This document shows, one piece after another, positions 1 to 8,680 of a stretch of DNA of 10,809 nucleotides; within the stretch, counting starts at the first letter, position 1; every line of letters starts with the position of its first letter. Below the pieces are notes generated by a model. The model was not told the origin of the DNA. It saw only the letters and a program-made list of their open reading frames with translations, and searched no databases. The position numbers and the translations under genes are program-made. The stretch is from an uncultured Candidatus Nemicrothrix sp. (GTDB lineage Bacteria; Actinomycetota; Acidimicrobiia; Acidimicrobiales; Acidimicrobilacustridaceae): positions 1 through 10,809 of the forward strand of contig CAIKHC010000195.1 in the NCBI GenBank assembly GCA_903827085.1, given 5' to 3'.

Positions 1-7
1 ACCTTTT

Positions 8-43
8 CCCGAACACCCGCGCGTCAGTCCGAACACTCGCGCG
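8..43. repeat. Imperfect direct repeat, 16 bp units, 20 bp period
   Basis: Two copies (8-23 and 28-43) of a 16-mer around CCGAACAC-CGCGCG match at 14 of 16 positions, separated by 4 bp. The second copy runs into the first DnaA-like box (43-51). The 20-bp period is about two helical turns, so both copies would face the same side of the DNA. Function unknown; it may belong to a longer array cut by the window edge. Confidence 0.5.
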
Positions 44-51
44 GTGGACAA
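43..51 (-). promoter_or_regulatory. DnaA box, weak
   Basis: Reads TTGTCCACC on the minus strand: 8 of 9 positions match the high-GC actinobacterial box TTGTCCACA and 7 of 9 match TTATCCACA. A poorer partner (TGGTCCACT, minus strand) lies at 55-63, 12 bp away. Probably a low-affinity origin site. Confidence 0.45.
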
Positions 52-138
52 CCCAGTGGACCAGGGCGCGCGCGCTACTGCATGAATAGGGGACGACCAG
101 CCAGTCATCCCCCGCGCTGTCACTCACGCGGTTCAGAC

Positions 139-157
139 TGTGGATCGCTGTGGATGA
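139..157 (-). promoter_or_regulatory. Pair of DnaA boxes in tandem
   Basis: Two boxes on the minus strand, CGATCCACA (139-147) and TCATCCACA (149-157), with starts 10 bp apart, i.e. one helical turn. They match TTATCCACA at 7 and 8 of 9 positions. Both keep the invariant TCCACA core. They point the opposite way to the pair at 201-216. Confidence 0.7.
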
Positions 158-200
158 GCGTCGGACAACAAAACCATCCGTACGCTGGGAGAACAGTGGT

Positions 201-216
201 TTGTCCACAATCCACA
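201..216 (+). promoter_or_regulatory. Pair of overlapping DnaA boxes next to the unwinding region
   Basis: TTGTCCACA (201-209) is the preferred box of high-GC actinobacteria. CAATCCACA (208-216) follows, sharing two bases. Both are on the plus strand and point towards the AT-rich stretch, with only GCCC (217-220) between the second box and the trinucleotide run. This matches the boxes that seed the DnaA filament in the basal unwinding system of Bacillus subtilis. Confidence 0.75.
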
Positions 217-220
217 GCCC

Positions 221-235
221 TTATTACTACCACTA
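221..235 (+). promoter_or_regulatory. DnaA-trio-like element
   Basis: Reads TTA-TTA-CTA-CCA-CTA on the plus strand, so the complementary strand reads 3'-AAT-AAT-GAT-GGT-GAT-5'. The DnaA-trio that DnaA binds as single strand has the form 3'-(G/A)AT-5'; four of five units match and the fourth has one change. It starts four bases after a DnaA box, at the correct side and spacing. This is sequence matching only. Confidence 0.6.
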
Positions 236-262
236 CCTATTTCTCCTTCTTTTTTAAAACAA
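236..262. other. AT-rich DNA unwinding element candidate
   Basis: A T-rich tract followed by a run of T and then A (TTTTTTAAAA at about 250-259) is the most AT-rich stretch of the origin region and follows directly on the trio element. The order box – GC spacer – trio – AT-rich tract fits an unwinding site. The same tract may also form part of the dnaN promoter; I found no clean TANNNT -10 element in it. Confidence 0.55.
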
Positions 263-299
263 CATCAAGTACCACCGTCTGTCAGGAAAGTGAGCCGAC

Positions 300-1400
300 G
301 TGAAGTTCCGTTGTGAGCGAGATCCACTCGTCGAAGCCATCTCCGTAGCGTCTCGTGGTGTCACCACGCGCAGCTCTGGCCGCCAAGCCCTCATGGGCCT
401 CAACCTTGTTTTGGTTGGTGATCAACTCCAGGTCACCGGAAGCGACCTTGACCTCACCATCATCGCCACGGCATCCGTGTCAGGTTCTCGCGACGGAACC
501 GTTCTGGTCCCCTCGAAACTCCTTACCGAAATTGTTCGCAATCTTCCCGAAGGTGCCGTCACGTTCGAAGCCGACGAGAACGAAGTTCGCATTGGTTCAG
601 GCCGGTCACAGTTCGCCGTGAAAACCATCGCTGTCGACTATCCGCCGATGCCAGAAGCCCCGGACTCTGCAGTCACGATCGACGCGGCCCTGTTACGCGA
701 TGCCATCTCCCAAGTGGTTTCTGCCGCAAGCACCGACGAGTCCCGCAAGTTTGAACTCACGGGTGTTTCAATCGCTGCACATGGAACCGGCATTCGTTTG
801 GTTGCCACCGATACCTATCGTTTGGCGATTCGTGATCTTCCAGGAACGTCAATTCTCACTGAGGGCCAGAAGGTTCTTGTCCCTTCATCGGCACTGAAAG
901 AACTCAACCGACTTCTCACAACAGCCGAGAACGTCACGATCCGACTTGCTGAACGACATGTTTCGTTTGAAGTCGATGGCGTTCGCCTCGTGAGCCAACT
1001 TCTCGACGGAAGTTTCCCGGACTACGAAAATCTTCTCCCGAAGTCTGCTGATTCACATCCGAACCGACTCACGATTGAGCGCGAAACCTTTCTCGAAGCG
1101 CTCAAGCGCGTTGGTTTGCTCTCGAAGGAAAACACCAAGATTCGTCTCGACATCAAGAACGATTCCGTGGAACTCATCGCGGAAAGCTTCGATGTTGGTA
1201 AAGCCGACGAAGTCATCGATGCTCGTCATGTCGGCGAAGAACTCGAGATTTCGTTTAATCCTGAATATCTCCGCGCTGGTATCGAGGCTGCGCCCTCCGA
1301 TGAAATCACGATCGAAATCGCCCGGCCAACCAGCCCGGTCCTCATTCGCGGCAACGAGACCGACGATTTCCTGTATCTGTTGATGCCGATCCGCAACTGA
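300..1400 (+). CDS. dnaN: DNA polymerase III subunit beta (sliding clamp)
   Basis: The 366-residue product is the ring-shaped clamp that encircles DNA as a dimer and tethers the replicative polymerase and other partners. Length is normal for the family. The three clamp folds fall at about residues 1-118, 120-245 and 250-366. Conserved stretches are visible: ATDTYRLA (169-176), LLDGSFPDYENLLP (234-247), FNPEYLRAGIEA (319-330) and the C-terminal YLLMPIR (359-365), which forms part of the partner-binding pocket. The GTG start at 300 gives the expected MKF start and has a Shine-Dalgarno AGGAAAG at 284-290, nine bases away. It is the first gene after the origin and is followed one base after its stop by recF, so the two are surely co-transcribed. 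Identification is very secure. Confidence 0.98.
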   Translation: MKFRCERDPLVEAISVASRGVTTRSSGRQALMGLNLVLVGDQLQVTGSDLDLTIIATASVSGSRDGTVLVPSKLLTEIVRNLPEGAVTFEADENEVRIGSGRSQFAVKTIAVDYPPMPEAPDSAVTIDAALLRDAISQVVSAASTDESRKFELTGVSIAAHGTGIRLVATDTYRLAIRDLPGTSILTEGQKVLVPSSALKELNRLLTTAENVTIRLAERHVSFEVDGVRLVSQLLDGSFPDYENLLPKSADSHPNRLTIERETFLEALKRVGLLSKENTKIRLDIKNDSVELIAESFDVGKADEVIDARHVGEELEISFNPEYLRAGIEAAPSDEITIEIARPTSPVLIRGNETDDFLYLLMPIRN

Positions 1401-1401
1401 C

Positions 1402-2481
1402 GTGCGTCTCGCTCGTCTCTGGCTCACCGACTTTCGGTCCTACGCCAGCGCGGATATTGCTTTTGCACCGGGGCTCACCGCTCTTCTTGGCCAAAACGGC
1501 GAAGGCAAAACCAACGTCATGGAAGCCATTGGCTACCTGGCGACGTTGTCGTCATTTCGTGGCGCTCCGACCGATGCTCTCGTTCGTGCGGGTGCGTCTT
1601 CGGCGATCGTCAGAGCAGAAGGCGAACGCGAAGGCCGACAACTCCTCATCGAAGCGGAGATCGCAGCCACTGGTCGCGGACGCGTTCAGGTCAATAAACA
1701 GAAATTGGCTCGAACCCGCGACCTCCTTGGGGCGTTACGTGTCTCAGTTTTTGCTCCCGATGACCTGGAGTTGGTCAAGGGTGGCCCGGCGGAACGCCGC
1801 CGTTATCTCGACGATGCGTTAGTTGCCCGGCGCCCAGCGTTCGATTCCTTGCGCTCGGATCTCGACCGAATCCTTCGACAGCGGAATGCCTTACTGAAGC
1901 AGTCCGGTGGGCGCCTCAGCCCCGAAGTCGAAGCGACACTCATGGTGTGGGACGCGAAGTTCATTGAAACCGGTGAAGCTCTTGCCGATGCGCGTTACGA
2001 ACTTGTGCAGGAACTTGGGCCGGCGCTCGACCTCGCCTATTCACAAGTTGCTGGCCGGCCAGTGCCAGTAACTATTTCGTACGACGCACCATGGCGCGAA
2101 CAAGGTTTGGCAGCAGCCCTCGAAGCTGCGCGCCGCGATGAACTTCGACGGGGTGTCTCTCTGGTTGGTCCCCACCGCGACGACCTTGTCTTGCACCTCG
2201 ACCAATTGCCGTCGCGAACCCATGCGTCGCAGGGCGAACAACGCTCACTCGCATTGTCACTGCGCCTTGCTGCCCACCGCGTCGTGACTGACGCAACTGG
2301 GTCACCGCCGATTTTGTTGCTCGATGACGTGTTCTCCGAACTCGATCCCGATCGGAGCGCTGCGCTCCTCGAACATTTGCCGCCAGGCCAAACCGTGCTT
2401 TCAAGCGCGGCAGGGTTGCCGCCCGGGGCGTCACCGGAACTGGTGTTACGGGTCTCGAACGCAACAATCCGCCCCGAGTAA
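1402..2481 (+). CDS. recF: DNA replication and repair protein RecF
   Basis: The 359-residue SMC-like ATPase binds single/double-strand junctions and, with RecO and RecR, helps load RecA at gaps and stalled forks. Visible motifs: Walker A GQNGEGKT (30-37), GPHRDD (256-261), ABC signature SQGEQRS (276-282) and Walker B ILLLDDVFSELD (304-315). The whole ATPase core is intact and the length is typical. The GTG start at 1402 gives the usual N-terminus (MRLARLWLTDFRSY) and lies one base after the dnaN stop, with no Shine-Dalgarno of its own apart from dnaN coding sequence. Translation is therefore probably coupled to dnaN. The gene ends in TAA 63 bp before the chosen start of dciA. Identification is secure. 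Confidence 0.97.
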   Translation: MRLARLWLTDFRSYASADIAFAPGLTALLGQNGEGKTNVMEAIGYLATLSSFRGAPTDALVRAGASSAIVRAEGEREGRQLLIEAEIAATGRGRVQVNKQKLARTRDLLGALRVSVFAPDDLELVKGGPAERRRYLDDALVARRPAFDSLRSDLDRILRQRNALLKQSGGRLSPEVEATLMVWDAKFIETGEALADARYELVQELGPALDLAYSQVAGRPVPVTISYDAPWREQGLAAALEAARRDELRRGVSLVGPHRDDLVLHLDQLPSRTHASQGEQRSLALSLRLAAHRVVTDATGSPPILLLDDVFSELDPDRSAALLEHLPPGQTVLSSAAGLPPGASPELVLRVSNATIRPE

Positions 2482-2532
2482 CGCAAAAAAACGCAACCGA
2501 AGCCCTCCCGGGGTGTTTCGATGCAGGTTCCC

Positions 2533-2538
2533 TACACT
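2533..2538 (+). promoter_or_regulatory. Promoter -10 for a leaderless dciA transcript
   Basis: TACACT fits the actinobacterial -10 pattern TANNNT. The ATG at 2545 follows after six bases, so transcription would begin at or next to the start codon. No good TTGACA-like -35 is visible, which is common for leaderless actinobacterial promoters. The identical TACACT-N6-ATG layout recurs before the DUF3566 gene at 8054. Confidence 0.55.
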
Positions 2539-2544
2539 GCTCTC

Positions 2545-2880
2545 ATGCCGTGGGAACCGTTGCCAGATGCCTCAACCGGTGACCCTGTTTCGATGCATGC
2601 AAGCCTCGATCGCATCGTGCGTCACCTTGGTGGACCTTCAGCGGATGTCGCGACTGGCATTTTTGGCAGGTGGTCGGAACTCGTTGGTGACGCAGTCGCC
2701 GCACAAAGCCGACCGGTTGCAATGAAGGGAACAACGCTTGTTGTTGCAGTCTCTGATCCGGCGTGGGCAACGCAATTGCGCTTTCTTGAACACGATCTCA
2801 TTGAACGACTTCGAACCGAACTCGGCGAAGACGCGATCGACACCATCGATGTTCGTGTTCGACCGGAACAGGCCGGTTGA
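2545..2880 (+). CDS. dciA: DUF721 protein, DciA-type helicase operator
   Basis: The 111-residue product belongs to the DUF721/DciA family, which interacts with the replicative helicase DnaB and supports its loading in bacteria that lack DnaC or DnaI. Visible family pattern: W43-S-E-L-V-G (43-48), then RPVAMKGTTLVVAV (56-69) and the DPAWATQL segment (71-78) followed by an amphipathic helix (79-93). The N-terminal 40 residues are variable, as usual. An in-frame ATG exists at 2521, but it lies upstream of the -10 element TACACT (2533-2538). The ATG at 2545 gives the typical MPWEPLP start and fits a leaderless mRNA, so I chose it. The recF–dciA–gyrB position is standard in actinobacteria. Confidence 0.88.
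   Translation: MPWEPLPDASTGDPVSMHASLDRIVRHLGGPSADVATGIFGRWSELVGDAVAAQSRPVAMKGTTLVVAVSDPAWATQLRFLEHDLIERLRTELGEDAIDTIDVRVRPEQAG
2859..2880 (+). terminator. Hairpin at the end of dciA (weak terminator candidate)
   Basis: TCGACCGG (2859-2866) can pair with CCGGTTGA (2873-2880) around a 6-base loop: eight pairs with one G·U. The right arm contains the dciA stop codon. Only a short CCCTTT follows, so there is no real U tract. It could slow or partly stop read-through into gyrB, but this is uncertain. Confidence 0.25.
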
Positions 2881-2952
2881 CCCTTTCGCCACCACGAGCG
2901 CGCCGATCATGATTTGCGCGTCGTAATACCCGGAAAACACGCGTGTCACTGG

Positions 2953-2958
2953 TAGGAT
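2953..2958 (+). promoter_or_regulatory. Promoter -10 candidate upstream of gyrB
   Basis: TAGGAT fits TANNNT. It lies in the 183-bp dciA–gyrB gap, and the expected transcription start (about 2963-2965) would lie 3-5 bases before a GTG at 2968 that opens a 26-codon frame. No convincing -35 is seen. The rest of the gap (2881-2950) shows no other element I can name. Confidence 0.4.
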
Positions 2959-2967
2959 TGTCGGGCT

Positions 2968-3048
2968 GTGACAGACGCAGTTCGAGCGTCGAATTCGCAG
3001 TTTGTACCTGTTGTTCGCTCAATCAAGACACCGGCGAAGTACCGGTAA
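2968..3048 (+). CDS. Putative 26-residue leader peptide upstream of gyrB
   Basis: GTG at 2968 opens a frame of 26 codons ending at TAA 3046-3048 (starts MTDAVRAS, ends TPAKYR). It begins only a few bases after the expected start of a transcript driven by TAGGAT (2953-2958), so it could be translated as a near-leaderless frame. Its stop overlaps the beginning of the gyrB Shine-Dalgarno AAGGGGAAG (3047-3055) and lies 15 bases before the gyrB start, in the same frame as gyrB. Terminating ribosomes could thus affect gyrB initiation. There is no homology evidence; the frame could be chance. Confidence 0.3.
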   Translation: MTDAVRASNSQFVPVVRSIKTPAKYR

Positions 3049-5001
<1,953 letters not shown>

Positions 5002-5036
5002 GGAAGCCGCCCGACGACAGGAACCACAGGCATCAG

Positions 5037-7538
5037 ATGGCGAAGACGAAGGCATCGGACGACGGCGAAAACACTGGAGGAGACGACACCGGTTCAGGTG
5101 ACGCTCCGCCGGCAACCTTCGGCACTATTGAGCCAATCGAGATCCAAGAGGAGATGGAGCGCTCCTTCCTCGACTACGCCATGTCCGTCATCGTCTCTCG
5201 TGCCCTTCCCGACGCGCGCGATGGCTTAAAGCCCGTTCATCGGCGAATTCTTTGGGGCATGTACGACCTTCGTGCCCTTCCCGATCGTCCCACCATGAAG
5301 TGCGCGCGAGTCACGGGCGAAGTCATGGGCAAGTACCACCCTCATGGCGACTCCGCGATTTACGACGCCTTGGTTCGTATGGGCCAGTCGTTTTCTTTGC
5401 GTCATCCACTGGTGCATCCGAAGGGAAACTTCGGCTCACTCGACGAACCACCGGCTGCGGCGCGTTACACCGAATGTCGTCTCGCGCCGATGGCGCTCGA
5501 CATGCTTGCCGACATCGACGAAAACACCGTCGACTTCATCGACAACTACTCGGGTGAGTTCCAGGAACCAGTAGTTCTCCCCAGCCGTTTCCCCAACCTG
5601 TTGGTAAACGGTTCGCAGGGCATCGCTGTTGGTATGGCCACCAACATTCCGCCACACAATCTTGGTGAAGTCATCGACGCGGTGAATCACCTTCTGCAAA
5701 ATCCGGAAGCAACACCCGACGACCTCATGGAATTCGTCAAGGGCCCCGACTTCCCGACCGGCGCGCTCATCATGGGCCGCCAAGGAATCATCGACGCGTA
5801 CCGAACTGGTCGAGGTTCAATCAAACTTCGCGGTAAAGCCGAAATCGAAGAAGGAACGCGTTCCGATTTCATCGTGATTACTGAGCTCCCGTACCAGGTG
5901 AGCCCGAACCAGTTCATCGTCAAGGTGAAGGAACTGGTCGACAATCGCGAGCTCGAAGGCATTGCCGAACTCAACGACGAATCCGCGAAGGGCAAGATGC
6001 GCCTGGTGCTTCGCTTGAAGCGCGATGCGCCAGCGCTCGTCATCCTCAACAACCTCTACAAGCGCACGCCGCTGCAAACCAACTTTGCGGTGAACGCTGT
6101 GGCGCTTGTCGACGGCATTCCCCGCACGCTTAATCTTCGCGACGCGCTTGTTGCCTACATCGATCATCAGATCGAAGTCATCACGCGCCGTTCGCAATAC
6201 CGACTCGACGAAGCGCAGCGCCGAGCTCACATCGTTGAAGGCCTCCTTAAGGCCCTCGACCTCATCGACGAAATCATTGCGACCATCCGTGCATCAGCCG
6301 ACAAGCAAGCGGCTCGCGAAGCGCTCATGGCTGCTCCGTTCGAATTCTCGACCGAACAGGCCGAACACATTCTCGACATGCAGCTGTCTCGTCTCACCCG
6401 ACTGGGCCGCTCGCAACTCGAAGAAGAAATGGCGAAGTTGCGCGAGACCATCGCCGGCCTCGAAGCCATCCTTGGCGATGAGGGCAAGAAGCGCTCTGTG
6501 ATCGCTGAAGAAATGGGCAAGGTTCGCGAAACCTACGGACAGCCGCGACGCAGCCAAATCACCTTCGATGTCGGCGATCTCGATATCGAAGACCTCATCG
6601 ACGACGAAGACCTCGTTGTCACGATGTCGGCCAAGGGCTACATCAAGACCGTGTCCTCCGATGCGTTCAAGGTCCAGGGTCGCGGTGGGCGTGGAGTCGC
6701 CGGCACGAAACTCAAGGACGAGGACTACGTCCAGCACATCATCCACACCACTGCACACTCGTACCTGTTGTTCTTCTCAACTCGCGGCCGTGTGTATCGC
6801 CTCAAGGCGCACGAAATCCCAATGAAGGAACGCACCGCGCGCGGCACCGCGGTGGTCAACCTTCTTCCGTTGCAGCCCGATGAGAAAATCCAAGCAATCA
6901 TCGACACGCGCGATTACGAATCGAACAAGTTCCTCTTCTTCTGCACCAAGAACGGTCAGGTCAAGAAGACCAAGTTCACCGAGTACGACTCCTCGCTTCG
7001 TGCGGGCATCATTGCCATCAACCTCAAAGACGGCGACGAACTCGTGCGCGTTATTCCGACCAACGGGGGCGACGACATCCTCGTGGTCACCAAGGCCGGT
7101 CAGGCAATTCGATTTGCCGAGGACGAAGTTCGGGCCATGGGCCGAGCCGCTGCTGGTGTCCGCGGCATGAAGATGCGCACAGGCGACGAAGTTGTTTCTT
7201 GCGACGTCACTCGTGACGATGCCGCAATCCTGCTTGTTACCGATGGTGGTTACGGAAAGCGCACGCAGCTCGACAAGTTCAATCGTCAGGGCCGCGGTGG
7301 TCAGGGTGTGCGTGGCATCAAGATCAACGAAAAGAAGGGCTCCGTTGTTGCGGCCTTTATGGTCGGCATCGACGACGAAATCTTCGTGATCAACAGCGTC
7401 GGCACCGTCATTCGCATGGAGGTCCGCGAAATCTCCTCACAGGGTCGCGATGCCACCGGCGTGAAAGTCATGAACGTGGCCGATGGCGAAACCGTGGCCT
7501 CTGTTGCTCCGGTGCTCGGCACCGAAGACGAGGACTGA
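5037..7538 (+). CDS. gyrA: DNA gyrase subunit A
   Basis: The 833-residue DNA-cleaving subunit of gyrase. An acidic, Gly/Asp-rich N-terminal extension (about 1-30) precedes the winged-helix breakage domain. The active-site tyrosine is Y144 in AARYTE. The quinolone region reads [10 protein letters not shown] (101-110) with S106 and D110 at the positions of E. coli S83 and D87, i.e. the sensitive-type residues. The C-terminal DNA-wrapping beta-pinwheel (about 525-825) has a first GyrA box QGRGGRG (547-553) and a second QGRGGQG (751-757). Two GyrA boxes are known from Mycobacterium gyrase. The tail is short and acidic (TEDED). The ATG at 5037 has only a weak, distant AGGAA (5019-5023), so coupling to gyrB is likely. 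Confidence 0.98.
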   Translation: MAKTKASDDGENTGGDDTGSGDAPPATFGTIEPIEIQEEMERSFLDYAMSVIVSRALPDARDGLKPVHRRILWGMYDLRALPDRPTMKCARVTGEVMGKYHPHGDSAIYDALVRMGQSFSLRHPLVHPKGNFGSLDEPPAAARYTECRLAPMALDMLADIDENTVDFIDNYSGEFQEPVVLPSRFPNLLVNGSQGIAVGMATNIPPHNLGEVIDAVNHLLQNPEATPDDLMEFVKGPDFPTGALIMGRQGIIDAYRTGRGSIKLRGKAEIEEGTRSDFIVITELPYQVSPNQFIVKVKELVDNRELEGIAELNDESAKGKMRLVLRLKRDAPALVILNNLYKRTPLQTNFAVNAVALVDGIPRTLNLRDALVAYIDHQIEVITRRSQYRLDEAQRRAHIVEGLLKALDLIDEIIATIRASADKQAAREALMAAPFEFSTEQAEHILDMQLSRLTRLGRSQLEEEMAKLRETIAGLEAILGDEGKKRSVIAEEMGKVRETYGQPRRSQITFDVGDLDIEDLIDDEDLVVTMSAKGYIKTVSSDAFKVQGRGGRGVAGTKLKDEDYVQHIIHTTAHSYLLFFSTRGRVYRLKAHEIPMKERTARGTAVVNLLPLQPDEKIQAIIDTRDYESNKFLFFCTKNGQVKKTKFTEYDSSLRAGIIAINLKDGDELVRVIPTNGGDDILVVTKAGQAIRFAEDEVRAMGRAAAGVRGMKMRTGDEVVSCDVTRDDAAILLVTDGGYGKRTQLDKFNRQGRGGQGVRGIKINEKKGSVVAAFMVGIDDEIFVINSVGTVIRMEVREISSQGRDATGVKVMNVADGETVASVAPVLGTEDED

Positions 7539-7670
7539 ACCTCTTTTCCCAGCCCAGGAACAACACGGCAGCTCCGGCCGCTCCCATTACTTCTCCCACT
7601 GACAGTTCCTCACCGATCTTGTGGTCCGCTCAACGGATCAGACCGGTGATTCACAGCAGGGGAGTGCGCC

Positions 7671-8024
7671 ATGTTTCGATGTGGCTCAGTTCGACACGAC
7701 TCAGTTCGGCACGGTCCAGTGCGGCGTTGTCGACGCGAGGCGGGTCAGATCGTTCCGATGGCGGCGCTTGTCCTCGCCATCGTGATGCTCATGGGGCTCC
7801 TTGTGGTGCGCCTTGGGCTCCAGGTTGATGAGCGGGCCCGAGCCCAGTCAGCGGCCGACGCCGCCGCGCTTGCGGGTGCGACCGAGGGCGAGGACGTCGC
7901 CGGCTCAGTCACCGAGGCCAACGGGGCCGTTCTCGAATCCTTCGTGGTTCGCGGTTCGGAGGTCGAGGTTGTGGTCCGACGGGGCGATGAACGAGCCACC
8001 GCCCGGGCCCGGCGACAATGGTGA
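7671..8024 (+). CDS. Small TadE/TadG-like single-pass membrane protein
   Basis: The 117-residue product has a basic cytoplasmic N-terminus (1-24), one hydrophobic segment (about 26-50) and a polar outer part. The stretch GQIVPMAALVLAIVML followed by RARAQSAADAAALAGA (55-70) is typical of the Tad/Flp pilus TadE–TadG N-terminal region (pseudopilin-like). Such small proteins are often annotated helicase/secretion-neighbourhood TadE-like. The outer part is only about 45 residues with an acidic centre and a basic, Arg-rich C-terminus. The start at 7671 has a strong AGGGGAG (7658-7664). No other Tad genes are nearby, so a pilus role is not shown. Glutamate is coded GAG 7 times and GAA twice, the reverse of dnaN. 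It sits where gyrA and DUF3566 are usually adjacent. Confidence 0.75.
   Translation: MFRCGSVRHDSVRHGPVRRCRREAGQIVPMAALVLAIVMLMGLLVVRLGLQVDERARAQSAADAAALAGATEGEDVAGSVTEANGAVLESFVVRGSEVEVVVRRGDERATARARRQW
7685..7714 (+). repeat. Tandem 15-bp repeat coding a pentapeptide repeat
   Basis: Two adjacent 15-mers (7685-7699, 7700-7714) around CTCAGTTCG-CACG match at 13 of 15 positions. In frame they give SVRHD-SVRHG, and the next five residues (PVRRC) look like a decayed third unit. It builds the basic cytoplasmic N-terminus of the TadE-like protein. The 15-bp unit keeps the frame, so copy-number change would lengthen or shorten the tail without a frameshift. Confidence 0.6.
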
Positions 8025-8053
8025 CCTTGTCGGTCGCGAAGGGTCATGATGCG

Positions 8054-8059
8054 TACACT
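8054..8059 (+). promoter_or_regulatory. Promoter -10 for a leaderless DUF3566 transcript
   Basis: TACACT (TANNNT type) lies six bases before the ATG at 8066, exactly as before dciA. It implies a transcript that begins at or beside the start codon. A TTGTCG at 8027-8032 is 21 bases upstream, too far for a normal -35. This element argues against the upstream in-frame ATG at 8018. Confidence 0.55.
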
Positions 8060-8065
8060 TCGACG

Positions 8066-8551
8066 ATGACCGTCGAGCAGACGCCCGGAGTGACCTTCTC
8101 GGTGCCCCCGGCTGCCTCCGCACCACCACCCCCGCCGAACCGGGCCCGACGGCCACAGAGCAAGGCAGTGCAGGCCCGTCAGGTGCAACGCGTAGTGACC
8201 CGGCTCGATCCATGGTCCATGTTGCGGGTTTCGCTGTCGTTTGCCTTCTGTCTTTGGATGATCATCGTGGTTGCTGGCGTGCTGATGTGGCAGGGGGCGG
8301 TCGTCACGGGCAGCATCGGCAAGGTCGAGGACTTTCTGGCCCAGTTGTTGGCCGAAAGTTCCTTCACGATCGACGGAATCAAGGTCTTTCAGGGCGCTGC
8401 GGTCGCCGGGTTTGTGCTTTTTGTAGGCGGAGCGCTCTTTGCCGTCGTGACCAGCGTGCTGTTCAATCTCATCGCCGGAGCCTTTGGTGGGCTTCGGTTT
8501 ACGGTGGTCGAACTCGAGACGGCACAGGTGGCCCCCGACCAACGATCCTGA
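8066..8551 (+). CDS. DUF3566 domain membrane protein (Rv0007-like)
   Basis: The 161-residue integral membrane protein belongs to an actinobacterial family encoded just after gyrA; its biochemical role is unknown. A disordered, proline-rich N-terminus (14-24) leads into a basic stretch (26-46). The family motif VVTRLDPWSMLRVSL (43-57) precedes membrane segment 1 (about 55-76). A loop with an amphipathic helix (84-108) follows, then a long hydrophobic segment (about 109-138) ending in FNLIAGAFGGLRFTV (133-147), also typical of the family. An in-frame ATG at 8018 would overlap the preceding gene, but the -10 TACACT (8054-8059) lies downstream of it, so I take ATG 8066 as the start of a leaderless mRNA. 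Position between gyrA and tRNA-Ile is as in Mycobacterium. Confidence 0.85.
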   Translation: MTVEQTPGVTFSVPPAASAPPPPPNRARRPQSKAVQARQVQRVVTRLDPWSMLRVSLSFAFCLWMIIVVAGVLMWQGAVVTGSIGKVEDFLAQLLAESSFTIDGIKVFQGAAVAGFVLFVGGALFAVVTSVLFNLIAGAFGGLRFTVVELETAQVAPDQRS

Positions 8552-8581
8552 ACCGGTTTTCCCGGCCGCAGGGGGGTCCGG

Positions 8582-8587
8582 TATGGT
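8582..8587 (+). promoter_or_regulatory. Possible -10 of the tRNA-Ile promoter
   Basis: TATGGT fits TANNNT and would place the transcription start near 8594, about 11 bases before the mature tRNA. A -35 is unclear; TTTCCC at 8558-8563 with 18-bp spacing is the only candidate. An AACCGGTT palindrome (8551-8558) lies just upstream. Confidence 0.35.
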
Positions 8588-8604
8588 GACGCCCCGGCCA
8601 GTTC

Positions 8605-8678
<74 letters not shown>

Positions 8679-8680
8679 CG

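Larger units (their letters stand above)
1..299. other. oriC: Replication origin region (oriC), dnaA–dnaN intergenic type
   Basis: Non-coding DNA directly upstream of dnaN, where actinobacterial origins normally sit. It holds a cluster of DnaA-box-like 9-mers (43-51, 139-147, 149-157, 201-209, 208-216), a GC-rich spacer (217-220), a CTA/TTA trinucleotide run (221-235) and a T-rich then A-rich stretch (236-262) that would melt easily. The left part is GC-rich with alternating CG runs (64-73) and a 20-bp-period repeat. A 73-codon open frame exists at 82-303 but has no family features, overlaps the dnaN start and runs through the boxes, so I do not call it a gene. dnaA is not in the window; by synteny it should end to the left. 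Full origins in this phylum can be several hundred bp, so part may be cut off. Confidence 0.85.

Noticed and set aside
82..303. 73-codon open frame in the origin region
   Set aside because: It runs through the DnaA boxes and AT-rich tract, overlaps the dnaN start, has no ribosome-binding site and its residue composition (low-complexity Thr and Phe runs) looks like translated non-coding DNA.
1053..1427. Long minus-strand open frames opposite dnaN, gyrB and gyrA (up to 232 codons)
   Set aside because: They are antisense shadows of strongly conserved genes, caused by codon bias in the sense strand; none has a recognisable domain or start signal.
7530..7547. GAGG/CCTC stem followed by TTTT at the gyrA stop
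   Set aside because: It looks like a tiny intrinsic terminator, but the stem is only four pairs with a 6-base loop and lies mostly within the coding end. It is too weak to call.
8018..8065. Earlier ATG (8018) for the DUF3566 gene, overlapping the TadE-like stop
   Set aside because: The ATGGTGA overlap looks like coupling, but the extra 16 residues have no family similarity, there is no good Shine-Dalgarno, and a -10 element with ideal leaderless spacing lies just before ATG 8066.
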